This document shows, piece by piece, positions 34,988 to 50,140 of a stretch of 64,000 nt of DNA; position 1 is the stretch's first letter; each line of letters starts with the position of its first letter. The DNA is from Magicicada septendecula (Eukaryota; Arthropoda; Insecta; Hemiptera; Cicadidae), in NCBI GenBank assembly GCA_034769895.1, contig JAWRYS010001501.1, positions 62,001 to 126,000 on the forward strand, read 5' to 3'. Position numbers and translations under genes: made by a program. The notes under the pieces were generated by a model. That model was not told the DNA's origin. It did no database searches and saw only the letters and a program-made list of their open reading frames with translations.

Positions 34988-35243
34988 TTATTTAAAGTAC
35001 CGTTAAGGCAGGCAGTTAAGCCGTGGTCTAAGGGTGTTAAGTACAGGCGTTTCGGCTTCGCCATCGGGAGCCATTTTCAGTGCAAATTATTTTGGCAGTT
35101 GTTCGCGAAATAACCCCAGCACTGTTAACCAGTACACTGAACACAATTTTGCACTGAAAATGGCATCGATGGTGAGGTTGAGACGTCTCTACTTAACATC
35201 CTTAGACCACGGCCTAACAGCTCGGTTAACGATACTTTGAATG
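34988..35243. mobile_element. Foldback MITE with ~100-bp arms (family 1, copy 2)
   Basis: The left arm (34988-35087) and the reverse complement of the right arm (35145-35243) match almost throughout: aaagta.cgttaa, gccgtggtctaagg, tgttaagta, cgt.tc, gccat / ccatcg and ccattttcagtgcaaa. The loop is only about 57 bases, so one strand could fold into a long hairpin. The motif GCCGTGGTCTAAGG resembles the A box of class II (Leu/Ser) tRNAs, suggesting a tRNA-like head duplicated in inverted orientation. Frames on both strands here are incidental. Confidence 0.88.
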
Positions 35244-36392
35244 ATGTTGACACCGGCCGAGCTAGGCTAAGATCAAGATTAAATCTGAAAGTATTTAGCA
35301 TCTGAATAAACGCTAGGTCCAACCGTCCGTGCCACCAGGATGTCGTAAAAACCAATATACTGTAATTTGTTATTACAAAAAATCGGAGTTGCATAAATCG
35401 TCGTCCTAGTAGACTCAATACTTGGACCTGATTATAACCTGGAGCTGTAGTGATATTGATATGAAGTAATTATAAAATACTGTTTTCATAAAAGTCTCAC
35501 GCTGAATGTTTTATAATCTGTAGTGTAAGTAAACTTTTAATACTATAGGACTTTGATGGTTGGTGGTTGGTTTATCGATTGCGACAGAATACTGAATAAT
35601 ATACGCACATCAATGACTGTACAGAGGATGAGATAATAGAAAAATGACAGTCTTGTACAATTATAGTAAATATTACGTTTTGATAATAAATCAGTCTGAA
35701 GCAAAAGTTGTGCTAGTCGATCGTGTCAGCAATAAGTCGTTTAGTACCAATAAATTAGAAAAATACGGAATTATAACCATACATTTCCGTTAATGATTTC
35801 TCAGAACGTTATTGAAATGAAAAAATTAAAAAGATTTGATATATTCTCAGTAGAAAAAATGTCTGAAAAATTATACGGAAATACTTTCAAAGACTGAAAA
35901 CTTAAAGTATCTCATACTCCTACAGATGATAAACACATAGAAAAGCCGCGAAGCTTTCAAATTCAGACATAAACTCTTGTATCGATGGGACGAGTGTTTC
36001 ACACATTACGTCGGCGGCTAATAAAGTTCGATTATTAAAACTGGATAATAAAGTACGCTGTGTTTTACACATAGCCATAAAGCTAGCTTTATACCATAAA
36101 CCTCATAGTACAGGGTAAAGTGGAAGGTAGCCAGGGGTAAATTTCCATTATGTATCATACCTGAAGAATATATATTCACTATATGTAGCAAATAAAATAC
36201 AACTAGCCCAGACCAGAATAGACAGTTTTGAAACGGACAAATGGGTACTGAAATCTAACAGGATCACTAAAACTTTACGAAGATAAAAAAATGAGGACAT
36301 AAAAGTTACGTTAAGCCTTTTCCTACGTAAATAATCTCAAAGAATGTGTTTTTTCTTAATTAGCTTACAAAAACTGTAGATAGTATAGAAGT
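35244..36392. other. AT-rich stretch, no gene seen
   Basis: A featureless AT-rich stretch up to the GT microsatellite. Confidence 0.5.
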
Positions 36393-36421
36393 ATGTGTGT
36401 GTGTGTGTGTGTGTGTGTGTT
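36393..36421. repeat. (GT)n microsatellite
   Basis: About fourteen GT units, about 210 bases before a much longer GT tract. Confidence 0.97.
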
Positions 36422-36631
36422 CAAACATTTCTGGCTACAATCGTTTCTTCACAAGTACATTATTTAATATGTAATGTTATTTTTCATTCAAGATGTACTT
36501 TTCCTTATCTGGAAAGTTTCCTGGCATCAAATAGTTTGTCCGTTTTCAGGAGCCATATAAGTTTCTTTATTAGGACACATACATTGTAATAAGGCAATTC
36601 ATCAGGAATCTAAAATACTATTAAAAATTAA

Positions 36632-38640
<2,009 letters not shown>

Positions 38641-38705
38641 ATTAATCCATACCTAAAACGTTATAGGCATAGTTCAGAGTACACACAAAAATTAATTGCC
38701 GTATT
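38641..38705 (+). repeat. Short dispersed repeat, family 4, copy at 38.6 kb
   Basis: attaatccatacctaaaac then gttataggcatagtt, aga, tacacacaaaaatt. It matches 41697-41760 (attaatccatacctaaaac, attacaggcgtagtt, agactacataaaaga) on the same strand. Confidence 0.8.
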
Positions 38706-41696
38706 AACAAGTAATTCTTTCATCTATATGCATATCCATATTAATTTTTTGAACATTCGAAACAACACAAACCTAAAATTTGTTAACTTATTTTGCTTTA
38801 GAATCGATGATAAACGTCAGGTTTGTTTACATTGGGTCATCCATTCTGTATTCTTTAACTAGAACGCTCACCGTTAAAAATAACTGTGATTATAAATTAG
38901 TTAATGTTTATATTAGTCAATTCGTTTTCCTTCTGCATATCACTACATTAATGGATTACAAAAGTTAACAGAATAGGTAACTACCCGTGTCTCTGCGGTA
39001 ACAGAAAACTGTTTACAATTTTTTTAATAATAACCTCATAAACTTTTTTGACGTTGATATTAAATTACCCATATTTTTATTGGCTGAACGTAAACGTTTA
39101 TAAAACAAATAATTGAATATAGAAACCAAACGGTTGGTTTTATTGGAGCGAGAACAGAGGGCTTACGACGGTACGCAGTCGTATCTTAGTACACGTTCTT
39201 TAAAAATGTAGTTTTATTGTTATGTTTCCCTACAAGAAGCAATAAAGTACAAAAAATGTAATAAGCGTTTTACTTTTAATTTTACGCACAGCAGAAATAT
39301 ATGTTTTGTTTGGCTTTCTTCCAGTTTTCATGGCTACAAAATTACATAAGTATTTAATATATTAGAATAGTATAAACGTAATTATTAGAGTTTAATGTTA
39401 AATTCAGTTGGAGAAAAGAGTGATATAACATATATTTTAGGAACTTTATTTATTTCTGTTTAAACAGAAAACCTGATTTTAACACTTACAGTTCACTAAA
39501 ATGTGTCCGTGTACCATTGGTTTATGTGATTTGTCGGGCGTTAGTTCACAATGTGATTTTTTTTCTTAAAAACAAACCTGATCACCGTTCTGTTTCCTGT
39601 TGCTGTTACAAAAAACTGCAATCAACCTTTCTTCAAGACTCTGATTTCCTCAGTCGCCTGATTTTAACGTTGACTTAAAAAAAAACATCTCTCACTGTAC
39701 TCACTTACTGCCACAGAAGTGAAATGATGGTTTACAGTTTCGGAGACTCCATTAGCGTAGTTCTTAAAGATAGTTCAATTTTCCTCATAGACATCGGTTA
39801 CATAGTTGTAAATCGAATAAAAATGTATTCATAAAATATTAGAAGTAGTGACATTATTAATGAACCTATTTCATTAACTTTCTTAACCAAGCAATGTTTT
39901 GGCTATATCTCGTGTAGCGTGACTCGCCTAACACCGATATGAAAAATAAAATATTTATAGCCGATGGAATTAGTAACTGCTTCTTAGCTAATTCCAGTAA
40001 TTAACAGAAAGTGTAAAGTTTCTTCCATTTTATTTAAAAACTAGCTTTAAACTATAAAACTGTTTACAAGAAAGTGCTTACTACGCACATAATGAAACTT
40101 ACGGTGAGGAACAAAGATTTAAGCTAACTACTTTCTAATACACGTTAGGATAGACAAGGTATAAGGATTAAGTAATAAGTGGGGACATAACTAGGTAAAC
40201 ACTTTGTAAGATTGAGAGGCTAATTAGGAGTATAATTACTTGAACTTGTCGTTCTTTTTAAAACTACTTCTAAATTAATATTTTCAAAAACAAATTACTG
40301 TATTTCATGCGATGATTTCATTATGTACGATATAAAACAAGTGCAATAATCAAATAAAGTGGGCTAGATCATACACATCAAACCAGCGTATATGACGTAT
40401 ATTCGGAATCGAGATGTGATCGAGACCTGCCGAAAAAAGTTTTGGACGAAACGTAAAACAACCATATGAGAAAAAAAAAGATTTCCTGGTGAGAACGCAG
40501 TTGTTATGTAAACTGGATAACACAGACTTGCCCGATTATAGGTCTTTTACTCATGTGTAGAGATATTTCTAACATTGGCCAAAATGTAAAAGAATTTATT
40601 TAACATGTAGCAAACGATAGGGGCAATCAGACTAAGATTTAGTTTAGTACAGATGATATTAATTAAATACAGAAATTAAAATTATGTCTCTAACATCGTT
40701 TGACGTCCACCTATTGTGCTCAGTATTGTAAGTGTTTAATAGTGTTTATGTTTAAAGTTTTTATTTGTTTCTCTTGAAATTAATACGATTTTGTTTGTAT
40801 TTTTTAGGTTAGTAGACGTTCTTCTGGTGCAGCGATGAATGTTTCAGTTTCATGACATTTTTGTCAAATGAATGCATTAAAACAGACCGTTTTTTATATT
40901 TAGATCAGGTAAGAATCTTAATTAAAATAATGTATTTAAGCAGTTTAAATCAATTTTGTTACAGATTAAAGCATTAAATAATAACGAAGTTATAAAATAA
41001 ATTAACAAAATAACAAAAATAGACATTTAATATAGTTTCTGTACGCTATAGCGTATGTGATATGTGTCATTTATCGACTTTGACTAATTGACCATTAAGT
41101 TACATTAGAATTTAAAAAATTTTTAATTGTCATAAGTTTTACATTTGAGTGTGTTTATGTGTATGCATATCCCCGATTAAAAGAGTTGCAAGCTGAAGAT
41201 AGAAATATATTATTATGAATATCGAATGGCTCTATACAATGCAGGTATTGTGTGTAAGGTCCATGTAATGATAAATTATTGCTTTCCTTGTACAATATCG
41301 CAGTGTGAGTATAGAAAATGTAAAGTAGCTATCGTAGTTAAAGTTATTGAAGTTATTTCTTAGCTTAAGTATTACGTAAATCTTTTATTATACTTTATTT
41401 TTTTATCAGTAAACATTAACATAAATGCTGATGTGTTAATGCATTATAATGTAAATATCGATGCACTTCGTAAATTTAATATACAACCGGCCTCACACAA
41501 GTGTAACTGGGATTGCCGTAGTACTGAAACTCAAGTTCTATTTCAGTTTTGTACCGACGCATTATTTTTCTGTTGAGTATATAGAGTAAATCAGAATATG
41601 TCTGAGTCGTTTAAAGTTAATGTTATTAGAGTAATGGAAAAATTCTCATATAAGTACATCTCACAGTCAATTGTGCAATGAATAGGGTGTAAGATC
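38706..41696. other. AT-rich region without recognised genes
   Basis: Three kilobases with no domain, no long repeat and no hairpin of note. Confidence 0.5.
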
Positions 41697-41760
41697 CAAT
41701 TAATCCATACCTAAAACATTACAGGCGTAGTTTAGACTACATAAAAGAATTTGTCATTAC
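41697..41760 (+). repeat. Short dispersed repeat, family 4, copy at 41.7 kb
   Basis: Partner of 38641-38705, about 3.06 kb apart in the same orientation. The shared segment is about 65 bases. Confidence 0.8.
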
Positions 41761-42311
41761 TCTGATCTGTGTCTGTTTCATTTCTAACAGTATTAAGTTA
41801 CAAAAAAGGTCAAAAACTCTTGAGCTTATAAGCAGGAAATGCAATGTAATCAGCGAGTGTTGTGTGCGTAAAGGAGCGTACAGTCAAGATTGTTTCAGAC
41901 ATACCACCCCTACTCAAGTTTACAATAATAAATGGTTTTGCATATTAAAAATCCATATTACACAGAGTTGTCATTAATGTTTATAAAACGCAATGACATA
42001 AGCTTTTCACGCCAGATTCAATATTGTTAAAAGTTGCCTGGCTACTAGTCAGTAGTGTGGGGTATCCTTCTAGGATTGCAGACTTTTGAGCTGTACCTAC
42101 GACACCCAACAGGCAGTACTGGAGTCTTACAAGGAAACCCTGGTCCACGGTCTAGTAACTCAGCAACTTTTAATAATAGAAGTATTATAAAATATTATCA
42201 TGCTTTAAGACTATGCAATTTTTTTGAAAGATTTTTTTAAAAGATACAAAAAAATTTTAAATTTATGGAAAGCATATGTTCTTTTCGTTCTCGTTTAACT
42301 TGATCTCAATA

Positions 42312-42338
42312 CATAATAATAATAATAATAATAATAAC
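42312..42338. repeat. (AAT)n microsatellite
   Basis: About nine AAT units in a very AT-rich stretch that continues to about 42540. Confidence 0.93.
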
Positions 42339-43004
42339 GGATATATATTGTAACTTAACTCGTGTTACAAATAAAATTTATGTTTGTGTTTAATAAAAAT
42401 TAAGGTTTGAGAAAATTTATAAGTTATAAATTTATTTTTTTTAATAAGTTATATATTTTAATTATTTAATTAGTTTTTATTATTTAATATTATTTAATTA
42501 AAAGTATTAATAATAATTTATTTCCGTGTATTATTTTGCTAGGCTCTGTAAAGAAATATTTGTTCTATTGTGTTAATCAGATTATGTCAAAGCTGGGTCG
42601 ATTTGTAGTCACTTCTAACTCAGCTCCTTTTTTTCTTCTTCTTCTTTTTCTCGATTTATTTAGCTATTATTTTCTAAGTTAAATTAAAAATGAAATAAAT
42701 TAATTTAATTACTCAAATAATTAAGAAAACTCGTATTTAGAAACAGTAATGACATTTATTAAAAGTGATGCGATAATCTTATGTGCATTGACTATTGCTG
42801 CGGCTGAGACTCAATTCACAGGTCGATTGTGTTAACTAACAAAATATATAAAATTAAAATATTGATTAACAAGGTTCTTTGAGCTGTAGAAATGGTCAGG
42901 GAAAGGCAAGTTACAAAATACTATACTTACAATTAATTAATGCTTAATTACTATTACGTAAAAGAAAATTATATTTGAAAATAATGTCATTTAAAAATCT
43001 AACC

Positions 43005-43335
43005 AGTTGGCTGCGTATTACGTCACGTAGCTGTTGACTCACCATGGCATTGTACTGCTGGCAAGATGAACTCGAAACATGGCCGCCATCGACTTCGGAT
43101 TTCACCCAAGAATGCCGGCTCCTGGTTTTTTCCTCTCACCAAATGTAATTGTGATATTTTCTTCTGCGATAGTGTAGTTCCTCTGGATTCTTCGATTGTA
43201 AAGTTCTTTTTCGCTTAGAGAGGTAGTTTGATGCGGTATTACTAGTGTCGTATTAAGTGTTCGAAATCTGGCTAAGTTCGTTGTTCAATGGAATAGTATT
43301 AATTTGAAAATTCCAACATGGCGGATTATTCTTGG
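43005..43335 (+). promoter_or_regulatory. Possible promoter-like cluster (CRE, AP-1-like, YY1-like sites)
   Basis: A GC-richer island contains tattacgtcacgtag (CRE-like), ttgactcacc (AP-1-like), acatggccgccatcg and, 240 bases on, aacatggcgga. The two ATGGC motifs match the YY1/pleiohomeotic core in opposite orientations. No coding exon was recognised downstream. This is inference from motif clustering, and the motifs are short enough to occur by chance. Confidence 0.25.
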
Positions 43336-43359
43336 TGTCTTTGGTGTTTAATTGTATGT

Positions 43360-45240
43360 ATCTTTTTACTGGTTCTTCATTTCGTTAATTGGTTGAGTTA
43401 TTTTTATTAATTTTATGTTTATAACCTCTTCTGTAACTCTTCAAAGGGTACTTTCAACTTAGTTCAAATTATTACATTTTTTAGATCTCCCTTCTGCACA
43501 TTCCCATCCGTTCTGGTTCGCGTTTAACAATCAACTGCCAAATGAAATCGTTATTTAATATAGTAATTCCAGAAATATTTTGGTATCCTATTCCATTGTC
43601 TGAAATCAGCTGTTCGTCTTTGTCCAGATCTGATCTCATAGAAATATATGACTTTTTTTTCTATTTTATGGCTATAATTTAATTATTTTTTAATTTCATG
43701 AAAATTTAAGTACCTAGCAATATTCCTGTTCTAATTTTACATAAATCAATATCCAACATGACCTATTTCAGTTTCAATTAAGCTTAAAACTGGCATTTTT
43801 TGACATTTCTTATAGGCCTTATTATAATTCACATAGTTATAAATTAAATGGCTTACAAGTCGTTTTATGTTAACATTATCCTTAAAAAGATTACTTATTA
43901 CATCATTATTCTTTGTCTTTAACAATTTGTTGTTACAACAAACCGATACTGATTAATTTACATTTTATTTGTACTGTGTCCTCTGTTAGGCATTATGTTA
44001 CACATTTTCAATAAAGTCAATTTTATCCTCTGATCATTACATTTACTGTTATATATTTCTGTGATAATTATAATTAAGTATCTTTATTCTAAACTGACTA
44101 ATCTCTGTTAATTTTATACAGTTTTATCTAACTTATCCTTTTGGATTTGATTACATAGTAAAAGTTGAATTTGGTCTAAAAGTCAGTTTTGCTTTGCTAC
44201 TGATATTATAACTAGTTTGCATCCTTATTATTTCTCTGGTCTACAATTCAAAAGATATTATGGTTACTTCCTTGCCTTTCCTACCTTAACAAAACTTTAA
44301 CACAAATTAACATTATTTAACTATAACAAAATATCTTATAATCTAACATTTTCGATTACATATAATGAAAGTTCATGTTCCCACATTTATATTATTATGA
44401 AACAATCCTTACGTCTTACAACTAAATACTTTATTACAATTAATAATATTTCAGTCATTTTCTGTCTTTTTGTTTGTTTGATTGTGACTTTTCTTTAAGC
44501 TACCTCCTACCGCATTATTCTCTATTACAGTTTGTTATAATGATTGGTTTTTTTTTTTAAAGAATAGGGAAATTCACAATTTATTATCACCGGTATTGGT
44601 ATTTCACTATTATAGTTTATAGTTGATACCACTTTACTTCCCACTGAGGCATTCTTTATCACCTACACTAATGGTAGTCTTTAATCTTTTCTTCTTAATA
44701 TTCTACTTTCTACACTGGTGTTATATCTATATTTAATTTACATTCTTTATCTATATGTAATGTATCCTGTAACTTGGGTTACTGGGATTTAGGATTTTGT
44801 GTCATTTTTATTTTGAATCTAATTAAATTGTACCAATCTGTCATAAGATTTGAGAAGTAGCCTTCCCTAATACTACACTCTTTGTACAAAGCTTGAATTA
44901 GTTGGTCCTTTTATTCTCCTTCAATGAGTATGGTATTGTTTTATGTTTGGATCCTTTGCTGTGCTTATCTTAATAATTCATCCGTGATCATCTTTCCTTA
45001 CTGCTCCTTATCTTACTGGGTATACCGATGATGTACTGGGGTTTTAATCATCATGTGGTTGAACGTATATTGTTTTATATAGATTGTTCATTTTATTTGG
45101 ACCAAGAGATTCTTGTTGTTGTAGAGTTTATTGTCAGCATTTGATTTACTATAATGATCAATTTATTTAATTTATTTTTAACCATTTTGTTATTACTCAG
45201 TACAGATTCTTTCTTCCTTTTCTTTTCAAGCTTGTATTAA
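43360..45240. other. Pyrimidine-rich, gene-free stretch
   Basis: The plus strand is T- and C-rich for nearly 1.9 kb, with ttctt, cttta and tcctt words throughout and no recognisable protein on either strand. The bias resembles that at 25380-25980 but I saw no clear alignment between the two. Confidence 0.5.
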
Positions 45241-45290
45241 GTTATATTCAGGGTGAACATGCTGTTATGCTACAATATATAACTTTTCTG

Positions 45291-45308
45291 TGGCGCGCGC
45301 GCGCGCGT
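45291..45308. repeat. (GC)n tract
   Basis: About eight GC dinucleotides followed by gtatgtgt. It is potentially Z-forming and isolated in AT-rich DNA. Confidence 0.93.
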
Positions 45309-45841
45309 ATGTGTATTAAATAACGTTATCTGCATCCACATAATATTATGGATATTATATCGTATCCTATCTTAGCCTTAAAAAACAGCAGGAAGTTTTT
45401 ATTACTTACTACATTGCAAACATAAACATTGTTCTGTATTATGTGAAAAGGAAACGATATCAATATTCTGAAAAGACAACATGAAAGGAAACTTGTAGAC
45501 AACAAATAGTAGAAATGTTTTCCGCTACAAAGGTGTAGAAACTTGCTTAGCTGTTCCAGTAATAATTCCTATCAGAATATCTGCAAATTTGGATAATTTA
45601 GTTAGTACATGTTAATGAGTTATTCAATCTGTGGTATGTTATCAATCTGTACAGAATGAAAGTTGTGCCGTATTTCTGGTTTTGTAAATTGCGTACATTT
45701 CGCTCACGTTGGTAATTAAAATAATTGTTATCGGAGATTACCTACCATTTTTTATTAGTTATAGTTTATAAAGGATGCACTAAAGAAATTGTATATATTT
45801 TGAAGACAGACAGGCGAAATGATCAATAAATTTCTTCCTAC

Positions 45842-45955
45842 CCGGCGGCAGTAATTTCTTCTGTTGATTTTATGGCGCTCTCTTGTTAACCCTGCTTGTT
45901 TATTACACAAAGTATAAATTACTGCACGTAGTTAATTTTTACTACCAACAAATGA
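45842..45955 (+). repeat. Dispersed repeat family 2, diverged copy at 45.9 kb
   Basis: Shares ggcgctc, ttgttaa and gcttgtttatta with 60819-60850, then a gtataaattactgca...ttaatttttactaccaacaaat stretch. The latter corresponds to aatttagtgca...taaattttactgccgacaataa at 60860-60896 and to the gcgataaattttgctgtcaataa parts of the 29.9- and 46.6-kb copies. Confidence 0.6.
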
Positions 45956-46484
45956 TATACAGGCGGTTATCAGACATTAATAGTGCACTATTTTCTTTTC
46001 TAAACAGTATACCTTACGGGTTAAACGTTATAGATTTCGAATTAAATACTGAAGCAATTTGTGATTTAAGTGCTCAAATTATATTTTCATAAATTCCTGT
46101 CTTCCATTCACGTGTCGCTGTTTACCAGGTTTCTTCATTTGTAGTTGATCAGTGGGAAACGCTTATTAAAACAGTAAAGTAGAAGTAAAACAATAAAAAA
46201 TTCGTCTTATTAAAATCGCATTCATAATGAATAAAACTGATTAATTAATTAAAATAGTAAATACAGGCTGTAAATTTTCAAACATATTTTTGATTGAACA
46301 TTTTTAACCAGTTAACATTAAACTCTCATGTTTTATTTTCTTTGCAGTACCGTACTAAATGCGTTAATTATTAGCTTGGTTTTAGTAACACATGTAAATA
46401 AGCCTGTTGTCAGTAAATCAGTTGTCTCGAGAAACGTTAATAGTGTGAAACATATATTTATTATCTACTTACAGCTACAGCGTA

Positions 46485-46630
46485 GCGCACAACACAATTC
46501 TGTAATACTTTACACTGGGCAATAAATTACAAGCGCACTTGTGGCATCGCCAGAACTCGTTTATTCATACAGAATAATGTGGTATTATGCGATAAATTTT
46601 GCTGTCAATAATAACAAACATATTTTGTAA
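46485..46630 (+). repeat. Dispersed repeat family 2, copy at 46.5 kb
   Basis: Partner of 29838-29990 over about 140 bases. Shared words include attctgtaat, gggcaataaat, cacttgtggcatc, cagaact.gtttatt, gataaattttgct and caataataacaa. It lies about 550 bases from the more diverged copy at 45.9 kb. Confidence 0.8.
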
Positions 46631-46837
46631 TGCTCCTAGTAATTATAAATATTTATAATTTGTTAATACTACTATTTACATAAATTTAAATTGTTTCTGA
46701 TTACTAGGATTACCACTATCACTTCTACAACGTCTACTGATAAAACTATATCAACATATCGTAGGTCTTCCGCATAATAAAACGAAACAAAAATTTATTA
46801 CACGATTAAAGTTTTGCTGAACAGAATTTAAATTGAA

Positions 46838-46954
46838 CGTACCTAGTACAGGTACGTAGTAGTAGATAGTACGTAGTACTAGTACCTGTACTACTAGTAT
46901 GCAGTAGTAGTACCTACCTGTACGTAGTACAGGTAGTACGTAGATTGTACAGGT
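46838..46954. repeat. GTAC/GTAGTA-rich palindromic low-complexity tract
   Basis: About 117 bases built almost wholly from gtac, tagta and cctgtac words. Examples are tagtacaggtacgtag, agtactagtacctgta and acgtagtacaggtagtac. Many sub-stretches are self-complementary, so it can form multiple alternative hairpins. The minus-strand Tyr/Val/Leu-rich frame over it is an artefact. Confidence 0.85.
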
Positions 46955-47699
46955 GTAAAAGACAAAACCGACTATCTGATGTGATGTATAATCCACCTGG
47001 TCTTTGGAAGTCAAGGATGGAAGAATGCCGATGTTCGTTACAAAGCAATTTAATACGAAAGTAAAGAATCGGTTAAGACAAGTTAGTTTAAAATGAGTTT
47101 AGACTTTTGCCACGGATCTGACAAGGGAGAAGTTAGTTAGCCTCTTACACAGGAGATATGATTTCAATTGAAATTTTACAAAACGTTTTGTTACATTGAA
47201 ATTTCCAGTTTTCCAACCTGATAGTGTTTTCCAGGGATACAAATGGTAATTTCGTGAAACCTTTTACCTTTGAAGATACTAAAGCAGCTTTTTTACCTGT
47301 TCTTAATCAAAACTATGTTAGCTGTTATAATGTCAAGTTACACTTACGTTTCGCTCAGGTAATCTGCACCCGTTGCAAACATCGAATGCACCCTTGCATA
47401 TATGAGGTTTGATAAAAAAGTTCGAAAAGTTCGTGCAATTTTAGAATTTCCACCACTATAAGTGTCCGATTAAGAAACTGTTTTTACGTGATGTTGGTAC
47501 ACATGTTAGTGACAGTCGTCCAAAATTTTAGCTCTACTTGATGCATAGTTTACATTTCACATCTAATTGAGTAAGTCGTCCTTAGATGTATTAGGCGATT
47601 TTTTTTTGTCATTCTACAATGCAAGTTTGAAGAACATGGATTAAATTTTGTGCAAACTGTGAAATATATTACTTTGTCCGGGTAAACGTTGTAACATTA
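46955..47699. other. No gene recognised
   Basis: A 62-codon plus-strand frame at 47224-47412 has no domain signature. Confidence 0.45.
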
Positions 47700-49319
47700 C
47701 ATTTGGAACAACTTAATATCGTACCTGATTTAATGAAGACTTTGGTTATGAAACTAACAAGAAGAACAATATCTTCCAAGATGATAGTGAAGAGGAACGA
47801 CTAACCATTTTAGACTGACTAGTAAGACAACTGACCGTACCAAAATTAATGATTTAGGCTAAGTGATGCAAAATACCTTCAACCCCAATTATGACATGAA
47901 TTTTCAGTATTGACCAAATAAAGAATTATAAAGACAGACGGCTTATGAACCAGTACTATAAAGAAACAAATGGTTTCATTTAATGTATCATAATATCCAG
48001 ATAATCAAAATACAAATTGAGGGATAATAGGCCCAAACATGTAACATTATGTAAAAGAAATATTGGTAAATAATTAAGTTAATTGATGTGATGAAAATAT
48101 AAATATACCTTATTATAGATACATAAACCATACAAATAGTTGTAACATATAGTGTTCATAAGATTGTCCAGTAAACAACAAATAATGACATGTTCATTAT
48201 AACAGTTATAACAAGAGTGAAGCATAACATAGACAGTGTCAGAGAAATTATTAAATTAACTGGCAAAAGACTAATTAGTTAGTACAGAATTTGTTTTATA
48301 AATGTGCATGTTATTAGGTTTAAGCACATTGTTTTATTATCATAGTATTTGTGTTGTTTTTTGTATGTAGTAGGTGGAACAGTTATTTTAAAGGAATATC
48401 AATTAAATGATATTAATTTCATGTTTTATGTTAACAAATATAACCATAGAACTGGTGTTAAACAGTTATAAATTGATTTGGCAAAGCAGAATAGACTATA
48501 AAAGATGTTATGGCTAAGTGTCAAACAATTATACAGTTTATGTAAAAAAAACAGTTAATTTGTTCAAGGATTCAGTAAAATCATAGCCATGTGTGCATGA
48601 ATTTAAAATAATAGAATAGTATGTCTTTTGTTTTGATAAAATAATGTTATGTGTTAAACAGTTTTTATAATTGTTAAAAGATAATTTAACTGAAAAAGAT
48701 TTTAAACATGGTGATGAAAATAACACCAGTACATAGGCCAGGTGAAACAAACTTTTGTAAATTTTGAACAATAATATTAGAGATTTTGTAAAACAAATGT
48801 GAAAGGATAAATATATTTATAGGTAATAGTGTACACAACGAATATAGAAACAAAATAATACATATCAAGTTATTTAAGAAAATTTCAAATAACAAAATTG
48901 TAACATCTGTAGTTCTTAAGTAAAAATAGGCATGTTTAGTGTTTAGTGTAACAAATGTAAAGATCAAAATAATGCTGATAATGGTTTTAAATTCCCATTC
49001 AGTATAGAAAAGTTATGTTAATTTAAAGATTTTGAACAAATTTTAGACTTTGAAATAATGAAAGTATATGACAATGTATATCCGAATTAGCCAACCAGAT
49101 TCCAAGTTTACCCTTAGCAACCAGAAATTTCGGATAAATAAAATGAGACTTCTTTGACAACGAGCTTAGCGGATAGACGCGTTTGTAAAACGTCCGACAT
49201 ATTATAATATAAATTGTGAAAAAACGATACAAACATATAAATACAGTTAGAGGTACACTACACGAACTTTTTACAATAACAGAAGAACACCCATTACATG
49301 GAATAGAAGACACAAGAAC

Positions 49320-49381
49320 CAGGAAGAAGATCTGAAGTGGACGTAGGCCAAGGAAGAAGATCTGACGTGTACGTGGGCCCT
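49320..49381 (+). repeat. 30-bp direct tandem duplication
   Basis: aggaagaagatctgaagtgg with acgtaggcca is repeated at once as aggaagaagatctgacgtgt with acgtgggcc. A third partial match, accaggaagcaga, follows. It lies inside copy B and is absent from copy A as far as I can see. Confidence 0.8.
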
Positions 49382-50140
49382 ATCTTCAACCAGGAAGCAG
49401 ACAAGAAGAGGATTTGGTGATTTTGACATCTTATTGTATTGTACTTCAACACACACATTTGTATACACGACTTTTAAGCACTAATCAACTAAACTACAGA
49501 CACCATATCACAACAAACACTAAGAACAATCACTAATAACACGATTTAAGATTGACACCTTTTCAAAAACAACAAGAACCTTTGATTTACATAATAATTA
49601 TTAAAGCCTGAACTGGACATAACCTTTTTAGAACTGGTAACCATTATACAACTGCCTGTGTGCACGTTACACTCTAACATTGTAATATCCTGTAATTGTA
49701 AAACTTGTATTTTGATTAATAGCGTAATATTTTGTTTAATAGTAATACCCGAACCATATACGCCCTGAGATAATTTATATTTTTATTAAAAACGTTAACA
49801 AGAGCATTGTTTTGGTCTCGAAGAAATACTGAATGTTTGGCTACTGCTGCCAACTGGTAAAAAGAAGACTTATAATTTGCGCTACAATTGTGATTATCCT
49901 GTTCAAATTTATTAAAACAGTTAACCAGTGTTTTTCCGAATAAAGGATTCCTGTAAGGATATATGTTTGATGGTATTTGTGTGTCGTTATTATTGCTGTT
50001 ACATTTAGGAAATAAAATTCACAGATTGCAGCGGACACGACAGTTGGCATCGTTGAGTGACGTCACGGAAACGTGCGGTATAGTGGGAGCAAGCGGCAAT
50101 TTACAAAACCATACGCCGTTCAACATAACACATTAATAAT

